Origin: Bacillus sp. S/N-304-OC-R1
Lineage (GTDB): Bacteria > Bacillota > Bacilli > Bacillales > Cytobacillaceae
Reading direction: 5' to 3'
Assembly: GCF_019749375.1 (NCBI RefSeq)
Contig: NZ_JACWFE010000001.1
Coordinates: forward strand, 62,001-126,000
Length of the DNA stretch: 64,000 bases
Each line of letters begins with the position of its first letter. Positions within the stretch are counted from its first letter, which is position 1. The position numbers and the translations under genes are program-made. Below are positions 46,053 through 55,751 of this stretch, one piece after another. The notes below the pieces were generated by a model. The model saw only the letters and a list, made by a program, of their open reading frames with translations. It was not told the origin of the DNA and made no database searches.

Positions 46053-46755
46053 TATCTCAAATATCGAGACATTCTATGGAAAAATTCAAGCTTTAAAAGG
46101 AATTAATTTAGAAGTTGAACAAGGCAAAATTGTCACATTGCTAGGTGCAAATGGAGCTGGTAAAACGACAACCATGAAGACGATCTCAGGACTGTTGACA
46201 CCTCAATCGGGAAAAATTGAATTTCTAGGGGAGGACGTAACCGGTTTAAGACCTGATCAGCTCCTTGGAAAAGGGATTTCTCTTGTTCCAGAGGGCAGAG
46301 CTATTCTAAGCAGCATGACTGTCATGGAAAATCTTGAAATGGGAGCATACCAGCGAAAGGATAATGAAATTTCCAAAGATATTGATAATGTCATGGATCA
46401 TTTTCCGATTTTAAGAGAAAGAAAGGAACAACTGGGAGGAACTCTTTCCGGCGGGCAACAACAAATGTTAGCAATAGCACGGGCATTGCTTTCACGCCCA
46501 AAGCTGCTGCTTCTTGATGAGCCATCGATGGGACTTGCTCCGTTAATTGTCGCTGATATCTTTAAAATTATTAAGGAAATTAAAGACAGTGGAACAACCG
46601 TTCTGTTAGTTGAGCAAAATGCGAAACAAGCTTTGAAAATTGCTGATTATGGATATGTCATGGAAACCGGAAAAATAATTATTAGCGGAAAAGCTACTGA
46701 TTTACTTGAAGACCCAAGAGTTGTTGAAGCATACTTAGGTAAAAAAACAAGTTAA
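46045..46755 (+). CDS. livF: Branched-chain amino acid ABC transporter ATPase LivF
   Basis: The 236-residue ATPase shows LNISNIETFYGKIQALKGIN, Walker A GANGAGKTTTMKT, LVPEGRAILSSMTVMENLEM, LSGGQQQMLAIARAL and LLLDEPSMGLAPL. GTG 46045 is favoured because GAGGAGG lies nine bases ahead; an in-frame ATG at 46036 touches that site. It overlaps livG by eight bases and ends the operon. Confidence 0.95.
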   Translation: MLNISNIETFYGKIQALKGINLEVEQGKIVTLLGANGAGKTTTMKTISGLLTPQSGKIEFLGEDVTGLRPDQLLGKGISLVPEGRAILSSMTVMENLEMGAYQRKDNEISKDIDNVMDHFPILRERKEQLGGTLSGGQQQMLAIARALLSRPKLLLLDEPSMGLAPLIVADIFKIIKEIKDSGTTVLLVEQNAKQALKIADYGYVMETGKIIISGKATDLLEDPRVVEAYLGKKTS

Positions 46756-46764
46756 TCAATATGT

Positions 46765-46795
46765 AAAGCCCCGAATAAAAATCGGGGTTTTTCTA
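46765..46795 (+). terminator. Intrinsic terminator of the liv operon
   Basis: CCCCGA (46769-46774, preceded by AAG) pairs with TCGGGG followed by TTTTTC. It separates liv from the molybdenum hydroxylase genes. Confidence 0.82.
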
Positions 46796-46930
46796 TTCCT
46801 AATTTAATTCCTAAAACCAAAGCAATATACCCAATGCTTAACATCTTTTCTCTATTCATTTCATAAATTTAATACCGTGGCAAGAAAAAAACTCTTCAGT
46901 AAATATTGCATTATGAAGGGGGATGAAGTT

Positions 46931-49255
46931 ATGGACGTAATAGGGAAAGGTTATTATCGAAAAGAATCCTTCGAGAAAGTAACAGGGAAAGCAAAATACA
47001 CAAATGATATAGAAACAACCAATATGTTGCATATAAAAATGGTTACAAGCCCTTTAGCACATGCATTAATAAAAAATATCGATTATTCTGCTGCAAGAAA
47101 GCTTCCTGGAGTTAGAGCAATTGTATTAGGAAACAACTTTCCATTGACGGGTGAAGAGATAAGAGATAGGCCGCCGATTGCTGTTGATCGGGTAAGATAC
47201 CATGGTGAAGTGGTTGCCTTGGTTGTTGCAGATACTCCCTTTATTGCTGCTCGCGCAGCTTCTTTGATTCTAGTTCAATATGAGCCGCTGCCTGTTGTTA
47301 ATTCCCCATCTGAAGCTTTAATGCCTAATGCCCCCATCTTACATGAAAATCTAGGATATTATCAAAAAATTCCTAGTGCCTATCCCGAGCCCGGCACAAA
47401 TATTGCAAATCGTACAAAGGTGCGAAAGGGGAATATTTCTCAAGGATGGGAAGAAAGTTCAGTAACTGTAGAAGGAAAATTTTCATTCCGTCCATCGGAC
47501 CATGTAGCTATGGAAACAAGAAGCTCATTCGCTCAAATACATGCTAATGGAGAGGTCGAAATTACATCATCCTCTCAAGCTCCTTTTATGATAAAAAAAA
47601 TGATAGGAGCATATTTCGGTATACCTAATGGCAACATTATCGTTAATACCCCCTATGTAGGAGGGGCATTTGGCGGCAAAGCATCCATTCTACTAGAAAT
47701 TCTATGCTATATTGCCTCACAAGCAGTAGGAGGCAGGCTTGTAAAACTAACAAACAGCAGAGAGGAAGATATTCTAACATCTCCTTGTCACATCGGGCTA
47801 GAGGCAACAGTAAAGCTCGGCTGTACGCAGGATGGTATTCTTAAAGCTGCAGAAATCCTATACTTATTCGATGGGGGAGCTTATGCTGATAAGGCTACAG
47901 ATGTAAGCAGAGCAGGGGCTGTTGATTGTACAGGTCCATATAATATTGAAAATATTTGGTGTGATTCCTTATGCATGTATACTAATCATCCCTATGCTTC
48001 TCCATTTCGTGGATTCGGGCATTCAGAAGTGCTGTTTGCATTCGAAAGATCGATGGATATGCTGGCAAAAAAGCTGAACATGGATCCTCTTGAACTCCGA
48101 CTGCGAAATTCCATTATGCCAGGAGACACAACCCCAACTCAGGTTTTATTAAATTCTAGCAACGTAGGAAATCTTCCTAAATGTATTTCCAGATTAAAGG
48201 AATTAATAAAATGGGATGAGGGCCAGATCATTGATATTGGAAATAATATATTACGTGTAAAAGGCGTTAGCTGTATATGGAAAACCTCAACCATTGATTC
48301 TAATGCTAGCTCAGGGGTCATTCTCACTTTCAATTCCGATGGATCCATAAATATAATTAGTGGTGTAATCGAAATTGGAACTGGAACTAAAACAATTTTA
48401 GCACAAATGCTTGCAGAAAAACTAAAAATGGATATGAAGGATATTCATGTTCAAATGAAGGTTAATACCCAAAGTACACCTGAACATTGGAAAACAGTTG
48501 CAAGCAGAGCTACGTTTATGGCTGGCCGTGCATTACTAGACGCTGCTGAAGATGTCATACATCAATTAAAAAAGCTTGCTGCTTTTCTTTTGCGCTCACC
48601 GATCGAAGATCTTGAGGTTGGTTATGGCTATGTTTATGTTCGGGATGATCCAACGATAAGGATTCCAGTGAGAGATATTGCATACGGCTATACCTTTCCC
48701 AATGGAAACACAATCGGCGGTCAAGTTATTGGACATGGAACGTATACTTTAAGGCATATTACATTTTTAGATAAAGAAACTTCTGCAGGAAAGCCTGGAC
48801 CAGAATGGACAGTAGGAGCCCAAGGTGTTGAAGTGGAAGTTGATATAAAAAACTACACGTATAAAATTCTAAAAGCTGTATCAGTTATTGATTTAGGAAA
48901 AGTATTAAACCGTGAAACAGCTCTAGGCCAAGTGAAAGGCGCCATGAGTATGGGTCTCTCTTTTGCTGGCAGAGAAACCTTCCTATTTGATTCAATTGGA
49001 AGAGTGCTGAATCATCAATTTAGAACATATCGTCCAATCCGTTACGGCGAGCAACCACAATATATAGTAGATTTTGTTGAAACTCCCCAAATTGATGCAC
49101 CATATGGAGCTCGTGGAGTTGGTGAACATGGTTTACTTGGGATGCCTGCAGCTCTCGGAAATAGTCTTTCCACAGCACTTGCTGTTCCAATCAATCATTT
49201 GCCGATAATTCCAGAATTACTTTGGAAAATGAAGGAAGGGGGCTCCCGCCAATGA
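46931..49255 (+). CDS. Molybdenum hydroxylase (xanthine dehydrogenase family), molybdopterin-binding subunit
   Basis: The 774-residue catalytic subunit starts at ATG 46931 behind AAGGGGG. The N-terminal a/b hammerhead region (VTGKAKYTNDIE) and the cofactor segments NTPYVGGAFGGKASI, SPFRGFGHSEV, GVIEIGTGTKT and the catalytic Glu in ARGVGEHGLLG are clear. In true xanthine dehydrogenases the residue after FGGK is the substrate-binding Glu; here it is Ala, so another substrate is likely. It is first of three coupled genes encoding the Mo, FAD and 2Fe-2S subunits. Confidence 0.9.
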   Translation: MDVIGKGYYRKESFEKVTGKAKYTNDIETTNMLHIKMVTSPLAHALIKNIDYSAARKLPGVRAIVLGNNFPLTGEEIRDRPPIAVDRVRYHGEVVALVVADTPFIAARAASLILVQYEPLPVVNSPSEALMPNAPILHENLGYYQKIPSAYPEPGTNIANRTKVRKGNISQGWEESSVTVEGKFSFRPSDHVAMETRSSFAQIHANGEVEITSSSQAPFMIKKMIGAYFGIPNGNIIVNTPYVGGAFGGKASILLEILCYIASQAVGGRLVKLTNSREEDILTSPCHIGLEATVKLGCTQDGILKAAEILYLFDGGAYADKATDVSRAGAVDCTGPYNIENIWCDSLCMYTNHPYASPFRGFGHSEVLFAFERSMDMLAKKLNMDPLELRLRNSIMPGDTTPTQVLLNSSNVGNLPKCISRLKELIKWDEGQIIDIGNNILRVKGVSCIWKTSTIDSNASSGVILTFNSDGSINIISGVIEIGTGTKTILAQMLAEKLKMDMKDIHVQMKVNTQSTPEHWKTVASRATFMAGRALLDAAEDVIHQLKKLAAFLLRSPIEDLEVGYGYVYVRDDPTIRIPVRDIAYGYTFPNGNTIGGQVIGHGTYTLRHITFLDKETSAGKPGPEWTVGAQGVEVEVDIKNYTYKILKAVSVIDLGKVLNRETALGQVKGAMSMGLSFAGRETFLFDSIGRVLNHQFRTYRPIRYGEQPQYIVDFVETPQIDAPYGARGVGEHGLLGMPAALGNSLSTALAVPINHLPIIPELLWKMKEGGSRQ

Positions 49256-50085
49256 TCATCTCAGAGTCGGAATACTATAAACCTGAAAGCCTAGATGAAG
49301 CAACCAAGCTGTTTTATCAACTAAGCCAAAACGATATACACCCAATGTATTATTCTGGCGGGACAGAAATCATTACCCTTCGCAGGTTAAACCTCATTAA
49401 TCCAAACGCAGTCATTGATATCAAAGGTATCCCTGAGTGCAATACTTACGAATTTAACAAAGATTTCCTTATAATGGGATCTGCCATCCCCTTAACACTA
49501 TTAGAAGAGATTAATTACTTTCCAATGCTGACTAAAACAGCAAAAGGTGTAGCAGACCATACAGCACGTAATAAAATTACTTTAGGCGGCAATATTTGTG
49601 GGCAGATCTTCTATCGGGAGGCCGTTTTGCCATTCCTATTAACAGATAGCTATATTATTACTGCTGGCTTTGACGGGATTAAAACAGTTCCTATACATTC
49701 AATATTTGATCAAAAAATGAACTTGATGGAAGGGCAATTACTCGTTCAATTAGCAACAGAAAAACGGTATCTAGAAATGCCTCATCTTGTTATCAAGAAG
49801 AGACAGCAATGGGAAACAGGATACCCTTTAATTACCTTTGCTGCCATGAAAGCTGACGATGGAATAAGAATTGCCTTCAGTGGTTTATGCCCTTTTCCAT
49901 TTCGTTCTCCTGAGGTTGAAAAAGAGTTAAATAATCGGCAATTGCCTTTCGAAGAAAGAATCAATCAAGCTATTTTTCATTTGCCAAATCCAATTCTTGA
50001 TGATGTAGAAGGCTCAAAGGAATATCGGATGTTTGTCTTCAAAAATACAGTTCTTGATATATTAATAGAATTGGAGGGATTGTAG
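49252..50085 (+). CDS. Molybdenum hydroxylase FAD-binding subunit
   Basis: The 277-residue protein overlaps the large subunit by four bases (ATGA). It has the CO dehydrogenase flavoprotein fold: YYKPESLDEATKLFYQ, the FAD loop YYSGGTEIITLRR and the second loop TARNKITLGGNICGQIFYRE. It passes electrons from the iron-sulfur subunit to NAD or another acceptor. The N-terminal FAD-binding loop is more divergent than in PucC-type proteins, which again suggests a non-standard family member. Confidence 0.88.
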   Translation: MIISESEYYKPESLDEATKLFYQLSQNDIHPMYYSGGTEIITLRRLNLINPNAVIDIKGIPECNTYEFNKDFLIMGSAIPLTLLEEINYFPMLTKTAKGVADHTARNKITLGGNICGQIFYREAVLPFLLTDSYIITAGFDGIKTVPIHSIFDQKMNLMEGQLLVQLATEKRYLEMPHLVIKKRQQWETGYPLITFAAMKADDGIRIAFSGLCPFPFRSPEVEKELNNRQLPFEERINQAIFHLPNPILDDVEGSKEYRMFVFKNTVLDILIELEGL

Positions 50086-50562
50086 GTGGATGTTGCTCCA
50101 GTTAATAAGCAATTCATCACACTTAATATTAATGAGGAAATATATCAGACAGAAGTAAGACCGTTAAGCACTTTATTAAGTGTGCTACGCCAGCAATTAG
50201 GATTAACTGGCGCAAAACCAGGTTGTCTAAATGGTGATTGCGGGGCATGTACAGTAATGATAGATGAACTTCCTTATAAATCATGTATTATTCTTTGCGT
50301 TGAAGCAGCAGGAAAGAAAATAACGACTATTGAAGGTTTAAAAAATGCACCTATTCAGCAAGCCTTTATTGAACATTTTGCATTTCAATGCGGGTATTGT
50401 ACATCAGGATTCATAATGAATTGTCATTCATTGGTATCCAAATATAAAAATCCATCGAGCGAAACAATAAAAGAATGGCTATCATCTAATATTTGCCGCT
50501 GTACTTGCTATGAAGAAATTGAAAATGCAGTCATGTCTGTTATTCAACAAAATAAAGAATAA
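50086..50562 (+). CDS. Molybdenum hydroxylase 2Fe-2S subunit
   Basis: The 158-residue protein starts at GTG 50086, directly after the stop of the FAD gene, with GGAGGG ahead. It carries both cluster-binding sets: the plant-type ferredoxin motif CLNGDCGACTVMIDELPYKSC in two parts (C-x4-C-x2-C then C) and the C-terminal CGYC ... CRCTCYEEI. It links the Mo site to FAD. A strong terminator follows, so the operon has only these three genes; cofactor synthesis genes lie elsewhere. Confidence 0.94.
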   Translation: MDVAPVNKQFITLNINEEIYQTEVRPLSTLLSVLRQQLGLTGAKPGCLNGDCGACTVMIDELPYKSCIILCVEAAGKKITTIEGLKNAPIQQAFIEHFAFQCGYCTSGFIMNCHSLVSKYKNPSSETIKEWLSSNICRCTCYEEIENAVMSVIQQNKE

Positions 50563-50615
50563 AAGAGAGCAGAGAAATGAGTAAACCAACCACTCATTTC
50601 CCTGCTCTCCTTTAT
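50563..50615 (+). terminator. Intrinsic terminator of the hydroxylase operon
   Basis: A long stem, about 50564-50582 with 50592-50609 (GAGAGCAG/CTGCTCTC and GAAATGAGT/ACTCATTTC), is followed by T-rich sequence. Confidence 0.88.
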
Positions 50616-50729
50616 TTTCATTGTATAAACAGGAAATTAATGGGGAAATTAACAATGAAATAGTAGGCAATTTCACTTTTGGTCTCATTGTTTAAAATAA
50701 ACTTATGACATCTTTGGCAGGGATTAAAA

Positions 50730-52184
50730 ATGACTTATCAAACAAAAAATCTAATCAATCAAGTTAAAAACATCTTTTTAGAATCAAGTGATTTCACAAA
50801 TAAAACATTACTAAGTAATGAAATAAAGCTTGAACTCCTTTACTTTTCAAGCTTGGCTTCTTCGGATAAATTAATTGAAAATATTGTGCCATATTTAACT
50901 AAACTTGAGGATAGCCAATTTCAAGATTACCTTTATAATATTACAACAAGACATACAAAGGAATTGGATGAAGTAATAGAGTCACTTTTAAAAGGGTATA
51001 TTGCTTTGGCTGTTGAAGATGCAGACGTTTTATTTCTTATTTATTTATCCGATCCTATTAAACGTTCAATTGATGAACCAAAATCTGAATTAATTGTTAG
51101 GGGATCTCATGCGGGCTTTGTCGAACATTTATCAACAAATATTCAAATCATCCGAAATTTTATTATTGATAGAAATTTAGTTGTACATATTATACAGCTT
51201 GGCACAAAAACAAAAACGAGCACAGCTATTATATATCGGGAGGATTTAGTTAATTCAGCAATATTAGCAGAAGTAAAAAGAAGGCTATCCTATATTAATA
51301 TCGAGACAGACATTCTTATTACTCCAGGTTTTATTGAAGAGTTTATTGAGGATGATCCATTTTCTGTTTTTCCGCAAATTTTATATACAGAACGACCGGA
51401 TCGTGTCGGTGAGAATATAATGGATGGGCGTATTGCGATTATGACGGAAGGAAGTCCCGCCGCATTAATAGTTCCAGTTAATTTCTTTTCATTTTATCAA
51501 TCCCCAGATGATTATAATAGCAGATGGACAACCGCTTCATTTATACGAATATTAAGAATGGTTAGTCTTATAATTGCGATCACCTTCCCATCCATTTATA
51601 TCGGAATTGTTTCCTTTCATTTAGAAGTATTACCGAATAAGTTAATTATTCCGATGAAAAATGCAGTTGAAAATATCCCTTATCCACCTATCATTGAGGC
51701 AATTGTTATGGAAGTAACGATTGAATTAATTCGAGAGGCTGGAATTCGGCTTCCTACGCCTATCAGTCAGACAATTGGAATCGTAGGGGGATTAGTGATA
51801 GGGGATGCAGTTGTAAAAGCAGGTCTAGTATCTAATGTCATGATTGTTGTGGTTGCCATAACTGCAATTTCATCCTTTGTTGTCCCTTCTAATGAATTAA
51901 GTGCAGCTGTTAGAATGTTAAGATTTCCGCTTATGCTAATTGCAGCAACATTTGGTTTTATCGGATTAGTTTTTGGCTTTATTGTCATTCTAATTAAGCT
52001 ATGTAAACAGGAATCATTTGGTGTTCCATATTTTTATCCGCTTGCACCATTTAGGATTAATGGCTTGAAGGATTCTGTTATTAGATTGCCTCTATGGCTA
52101 ATGAAAGAACGTCCACAAGATACAATGGCCAAAAGGAAGAAAAAAATGAAATTGATCAGAGGCTGGGACAATCATGATCAATAG
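50730..52184 (+). CDS. Spore germinant receptor subunit A (GerA family)
   Basis: The 484-residue GerA-type protein has a long N-terminal cytoplasmic domain (about 1-265) with KGYIALAVEDADVLFLIYLS and EPKSELIVRGSHAGFVE, then the membrane half with DGRIAIMTEGSPAALIVPV, PLPTPISQTIGIVGGLVIGD-like and SFVVPSNELSAAVR. It forms a germinant receptor in the spore inner membrane with the B and C subunits. ATG 50730 follows GGCAGGGA. It overlaps the B gene by 11 bases. Confidence 0.95.
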   Translation: MTYQTKNLINQVKNIFLESSDFTNKTLLSNEIKLELLYFSSLASSDKLIENIVPYLTKLEDSQFQDYLYNITTRHTKELDEVIESLLKGYIALAVEDADVLFLIYLSDPIKRSIDEPKSELIVRGSHAGFVEHLSTNIQIIRNFIIDRNLVVHIIQLGTKTKTSTAIIYREDLVNSAILAEVKRRLSYINIETDILITPGFIEEFIEDDPFSVFPQILYTERPDRVGENIMDGRIAIMTEGSPAALIVPVNFFSFYQSPDDYNSRWTTASFIRILRMVSLIIAITFPSIYIGIVSFHLEVLPNKLIIPMKNAVENIPYPPIIEAIVMEVTIELIREAGIRLPTPISQTIGIVGGLVIGDAVVKAGLVSNVMIVVVAITAISSFVVPSNELSAAVRMLRFPLMLIAATFGFIGLVFGFIVILIKLCKQESFGVPYFYPLAPFRINGLKDSVIRLPLWLMKERPQDTMAKRKKKMKLIRGWDNHDQ

Positions 52185-53274
52185 CTCTAAGAAAATATCA
52201 CCTGCTCAATTATTCTTTATGATTATTCAAACCCAAATAGGTGTTGGGGTTTTATCATTACCATATACAATGGCTAAAGCATCCAAAATGGACGGCTGGA
52301 TTTCATTAGCTCTTGGCGGAATTGCTGTTCAATTTTTCATCCTGATATATTACATGATTATGAAAAAGTTTCCAAATAAAATAGTAAAGGAAATAATTGT
52401 TGAGGTATTTGGTCATACAATCGGAAAAGTGTTCGAAGCTTGTCTCATACTATATTCCATCATCATTGGTGTCCTAATTCTAAATTTATACACTAGAATC
52501 CTTGATAGATGGATATTGCCGGAAACGCCAAACTGGATCATTTCATTGTTATTGGTTGTTTGTTCTTATTTTCTAGCTAAAGAAAAGCTGCGTGTCATAG
52601 CAAGATTTAATGTTATTGTTTCCTCATTTTTGCTTATTTTTCTAGTACTAATTATTTATTCATTAAAAGATGCGAATATCTATTATATTATGCCAATTGC
52701 TAACACTGGCTGGAAGAGCATTCTTTTTGGTACTAAGGATGCCATCATCGCTCTCTTGGGATTTGAAATTATTATGTTTCTATCCGCCATGACAACGGGG
52801 ACTTTAAAGCAAAAGATCAAATTTATTACTGCTGCTAATATTTTTGTGACTTTATTTTATTTGTTTGCAACTATCGCTTCCTTTTTGTTTTTTAGTCCTG
52901 TCGATATTCAATTAATACCTGAACCATTACTTTATTTAATCAAAGCTTTTTCATTTAAAATCATTGAACGCACAGATATTTTATTTTTATCAATTTGGAT
53001 TGTCTCCGTCTTTACATCCTTCGTATCCTATATTTATTGGGGAGCAGATTGTGTAAAAGGGGTATTTAATAGTAAAAAGCCCTCAAGAAATACTTTGCTT
53101 ATGTTAGCAATTATTTATTTTCTCGGACAATTACCATTTGATACAGACCAATCAATGGATTATTTAAAAAAGATTGCCTCCTATGCAGGATACTCAATCA
53201 TTTCCATTCCTTTGATTATTTTACCGTTTGTACTTTTAAGCAGAAAAGGGAAGGTGCAAATTAATGAAGATTAA
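52174..53274 (+). CDS. Spore germinant receptor subunit B (GerB family, APC permease fold)
   Basis: The 366-residue integral membrane protein has about ten helices and resembles amino-acid permeases. It begins with ISPAQLFFMIIQTQIGVGVL, the GerAB-type N-terminus that includes the ligand-binding helix 1. GWISLALGGIAVQFFIL and DAIIALLGFEIIMFLSAM follow. The B subunit binds the germinant (often an amino acid or sugar). It overlaps both neighbours by 11 bases. The ligand cannot be read from the sequence. Confidence 0.95.
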   Translation: MINSSKKISPAQLFFMIIQTQIGVGVLSLPYTMAKASKMDGWISLALGGIAVQFFILIYYMIMKKFPNKIVKEIIVEVFGHTIGKVFEACLILYSIIIGVLILNLYTRILDRWILPETPNWIISLLLVVCSYFLAKEKLRVIARFNVIVSSFLLIFLVLIIYSLKDANIYYIMPIANTGWKSILFGTKDAIIALLGFEIIMFLSAMTTGTLKQKIKFITAANIFVTLFYLFATIASFLFFSPVDIQLIPEPLLYLIKAFSFKIIERTDILFLSIWIVSVFTSFVSYIYWGADCVKGVFNSKKPSRNTLLMLAIIYFLGQLPFDTDQSMDYLKKIASYAGYSIISIPLIILPFVLLSRKGKVQINED

Positions 53275-54373
53275 AGGATTGCTTTTATCCATACCTCTAT
53301 TATCAGGTTGTTGGGATCAGAATTTGTTAAAAGATGTGAGTTTAATAAACAGTGTCGCTTTAGATTTAGAAGATTCTAATAAAGTTTCAACTACAGTATC
53401 AATTCGTACAATACAAGGCTCAGAGGGGACTGGTGAGCAAAAATTGAAAACTGTCACATTCTCAGAGCTTGACAGCACCCCAAGAGGTGCAAGGGACAAA
53501 ATTGATTTACAAGTATCTAAAAAAATTAATAGCTCTAAATTACAAGTTGTTTTAATTGGAGAAGAGCTTGCTAAAAAAGAGTTTTACTACGCACTAGATA
53601 TTTTTTATAGAGATCCTAAAAGTGCATTAAATGCAAAAGCAGCAATCGTAAAAGGAGAAGCAAAAAAGGTGATAGAATTAGGCAGTGACTCAGACTTAAT
53701 CGTTGGTGAATATGTTTTTGATTTATTATCAAGCGCCGAGGATGCAACAATGGTTAAAAAGAACGATATTCAATCACTTGGCACGATTATCTTAGATCCA
53801 GGTCAAGATGTATTAATCCCATTCATTCATCGAATCGATCATAAAACAGCGAAAGTAATGGGACTAGGTATGTTTAACGGCAAAATATACTCTGGGGCAG
53901 ATTTAAATCATGAAGATAGTGTTCTGTTTCAGTTATTAAGTGGGTACTTATCGAAAATGGCAAGGTTTACAAAGAAGATTTATGATACAAATAGCGTCAA
54001 AGATTATATTACTTTTGACGTTTCAAAGGTAAAAAGAAAATTAGTCATAAAGGCTAAAGATTCTTCTAATATTATTGTCGACATCAATCTTTTTATAAAG
54101 GCAACAGTAATAGAATTTCCACATGATGTATTGGATTCGAACAAGGAAATAAAAAAACTAAATAGCATTCTTTCAAAAGAGCTCACTGACCAGGCACAAA
54201 GCGTATTAAGTCAGCTGCAAGAGGCTAATTGTGATGGTCTTGGAATTGGTAGAAGATTGGCCGCACTCCATTATCATGTTTGGAAAGACCTTGACTGGAA
54301 AGATACTTATCCAACTATTACATTTAATCCTAAAGTAAACGTGGAAATCGTTCAAAAGGGGATTATTAATTAG
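53264..54373 (+). CDS. Spore germinant receptor subunit C (GerC family lipoprotein)
   Basis: The 369-residue lipoprotein has a short signal ending LLSGCWDQ, the standard GerC lipobox context, then the typical LINSVALDLED, FSELDSTPRGARDKI and KLQVVLIGEELAKKE strands. The C-terminal domain contains DGLGIGRRLAALHYHVWKDL, a GerC hallmark. It completes the A-B-C operon. Confidence 0.95.
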   Translation: MKIKGLLLSIPLLSGCWDQNLLKDVSLINSVALDLEDSNKVSTTVSIRTIQGSEGTGEQKLKTVTFSELDSTPRGARDKIDLQVSKKINSSKLQVVLIGEELAKKEFYYALDIFYRDPKSALNAKAAIVKGEAKKVIELGSDSDLIVGEYVFDLLSSAEDATMVKKNDIQSLGTIILDPGQDVLIPFIHRIDHKTAKVMGLGMFNGKIYSGADLNHEDSVLFQLLSGYLSKMARFTKKIYDTNSVKDYITFDVSKVKRKLVIKAKDSSNIIVDINLFIKATVIEFPHDVLDSNKEIKKLNSILSKELTDQAQSVLSQLQEANCDGLGIGRRLAALHYHVWKDLDWKDTYPTITFNPKVNVEIVQKGIIN

Positions 54374-54443
54374 TTTTACAAACTGAATGAATATCATTAT
54401 TACCGGAAATAATAGGAATAGCAAATTAAGAGGAATGATCAAA

Positions 54444-54953
54444 TTGATCTACGTTTATAATGATTTCGGCGGAACCCACACTACCTCACTTGCAGCAGCC
54501 TATCATTTGAAAAAGCTTCCAACTAATAGGGTGCTAACAGAAGAAGAAATATTATCGACTCCATATTTTAATAAGCTAAAAAAATCGGATGCAGGAAGAT
54601 TTATTTTTCATGGTAAGGATGATGACGAAAATCTTGTTTATACTTTAGGGAGACGATCATCAAAGCTAGTCGTCCCATCTTTAAAAAACTTATGCCTTAT
54701 ACTAGAGGAACAATTTCAAATTGAAGAAAAAATTGTATTCTCAAATACATCTCCAACCGTTCCTTTTGCCATGACAATGGGTGGATTTTTTTCAAGAGGG
54801 TTAAAAATTGATTTTATAGGCGTTCCTTTATTAGTCGCAGGAGCAAAGAAATCATGCCTTAATATTAATAAACTAGTTGAAAATACAAAACAAATTGGCA
54901 GTACTACTAATGCAAACGTAACCGTAATTGAAAATTTTAAGTTCCAAGCATAA
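54444..54953 (+). CDS. DUF3189 family protein
   Basis: The 169-residue soluble protein has MIYVYNDFGGTHTTSLAAAY, then LTEEEILSTPYFNKL, GKDDDENLVYTLGR and SNTSPTVPFAMTMGGFFSRG. This is the DUF3189 pattern of spore-forming Firmicutes; a P-loop-like N-terminus (GGTHTTS) with TLGR is typical, but no activity is known. TTG 54444 lies nine bases after AGAGGA, whereas ATG 54435 directly touches that site. It follows the gerC gene by 70 bases without a clear terminator, so it may be an extra member of the ger unit. Confidence 0.78.
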   Translation: MIYVYNDFGGTHTTSLAAAYHLKKLPTNRVLTEEEILSTPYFNKLKKSDAGRFIFHGKDDDENLVYTLGRRSSKLVVPSLKNLCLILEEQFQIEEKIVFSNTSPTVPFAMTMGGFFSRGLKIDFIGVPLLVAGAKKSCLNINKLVENTKQIGSTTNANVTVIENFKFQA

Positions 54954-54964
54954 AATATAAAGAG

Positions 54965-55002
54965 GAAAAACAGACAATAAATGAATGTCTGTTTTTTTAA
55001 TT
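54965..55002 (+). terminator. Intrinsic terminator after the DUF3189 gene
   Basis: AAAAACAGACA (54966-54976) pairs with TGTCTGTTTTT (54986-54996), with more T following. Confidence 0.85.
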
Positions 55003-55092
55003 GATATTTAACAGAAAAACAAGCAAAATGAAAAAGATTTACGTGCATTCATAATAAAAGACATTCAAAAAGAAACAAAGGAGATCGTAATT

Positions 55093-55677
55093 ATGCTAAA
55101 AGCAAAGTTAGAAGCTTTAATTGCAAATATGCAAAAAATTGAATTATTTCCAGAAGAGGTTGACTATTTAAAAAAACAGCAAATCTTAAGTGATGAAATG
55201 AAGATAATTGAAAAAAATGATGTTTCACTTTTCAATGATTCTTATATTGAGAGAAGCAGCAAAGAAACAGAGGAATTGATTGCTGAAGAATCTGTTCAAT
55301 TTTTTGATCAGCCCATTAGTTTTTTGAAAAAACATAAAGAACAATTTATATATATTGAAACTAGCCGCTTCAATATAATAGGCATAGATTCATTATGTTT
55401 AGAAGTGGATGATGTCTTCGGTACATATGAAGCAATGTTAGGTTTAAGGCTGCAAAAAAAGCATGAAAAAACAATTAAAGACTTTTTAGAAATTGAGTTA
55501 ATGGATAAAAACAAATCCAGTCTGCTGTTTTCTCAGGCTGATGGATTATGGGATTTTAATTTTGCCATAAATGGGATTGATGGATTTCAGGAAGAAATGA
55601 CGATTAGTGAAGCATGCAGGCTGGTTTATTTATTCTTATTCAAGCTTATAATGACGATTGAAGAAAAAAAACAATAG
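55093..55677 (+). CDS. Hypothetical protein, 194 aa
   Basis: This acidic, soluble protein starts at ATG 55093 behind AAAGGAGATCG. It opens LKAKLEALIANMQKIELFPE and has SYIERSSKETEELIAEESVQ, SLCLEVDDVFGTYEAML and DGLWDFNFAINGIDGFQEEM. I have a memory of similar Bacillus proteins annotated loosely as branched-chain aminotransferases, but there is no aminotransferase fold or PLP lysine motif here, so I do not use that name. Function unknown. Confidence 0.75.
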   Translation: MLKAKLEALIANMQKIELFPEEVDYLKKQQILSDEMKIIEKNDVSLFNDSYIERSSKETEELIAEESVQFFDQPISFLKKHKEQFIYIETSRFNIIGIDSLCLEVDDVFGTYEAMLGLRLQKKHEKTIKDFLEIELMDKNKSSLLFSQADGLWDFNFAINGIDGFQEEMTISEACRLVYLFLFKLIMTIEEKKQ

Positions 55678-55751
55678 CGTAAAAATTTATTCTAATCTCA
55701 TAAAATTATATGATCCATCATATGAATTCTCTAGAAAAGGAGGGTTCAAGG

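Noticed and set aside
46931-50562. Naming the hydroxylase pucDCE (xanthine dehydrogenase)
   Set aside because: The key substrate-binding Glu is absent and no purine catabolism genes are adjacent, so the specific name is not supported.
55093-55677. Branched-chain aminotransferase annotation for the 194-aa protein
   Set aside because: No PLP lysine context or class IV fold signatures; the true enzyme is the gene at 60801-61871.
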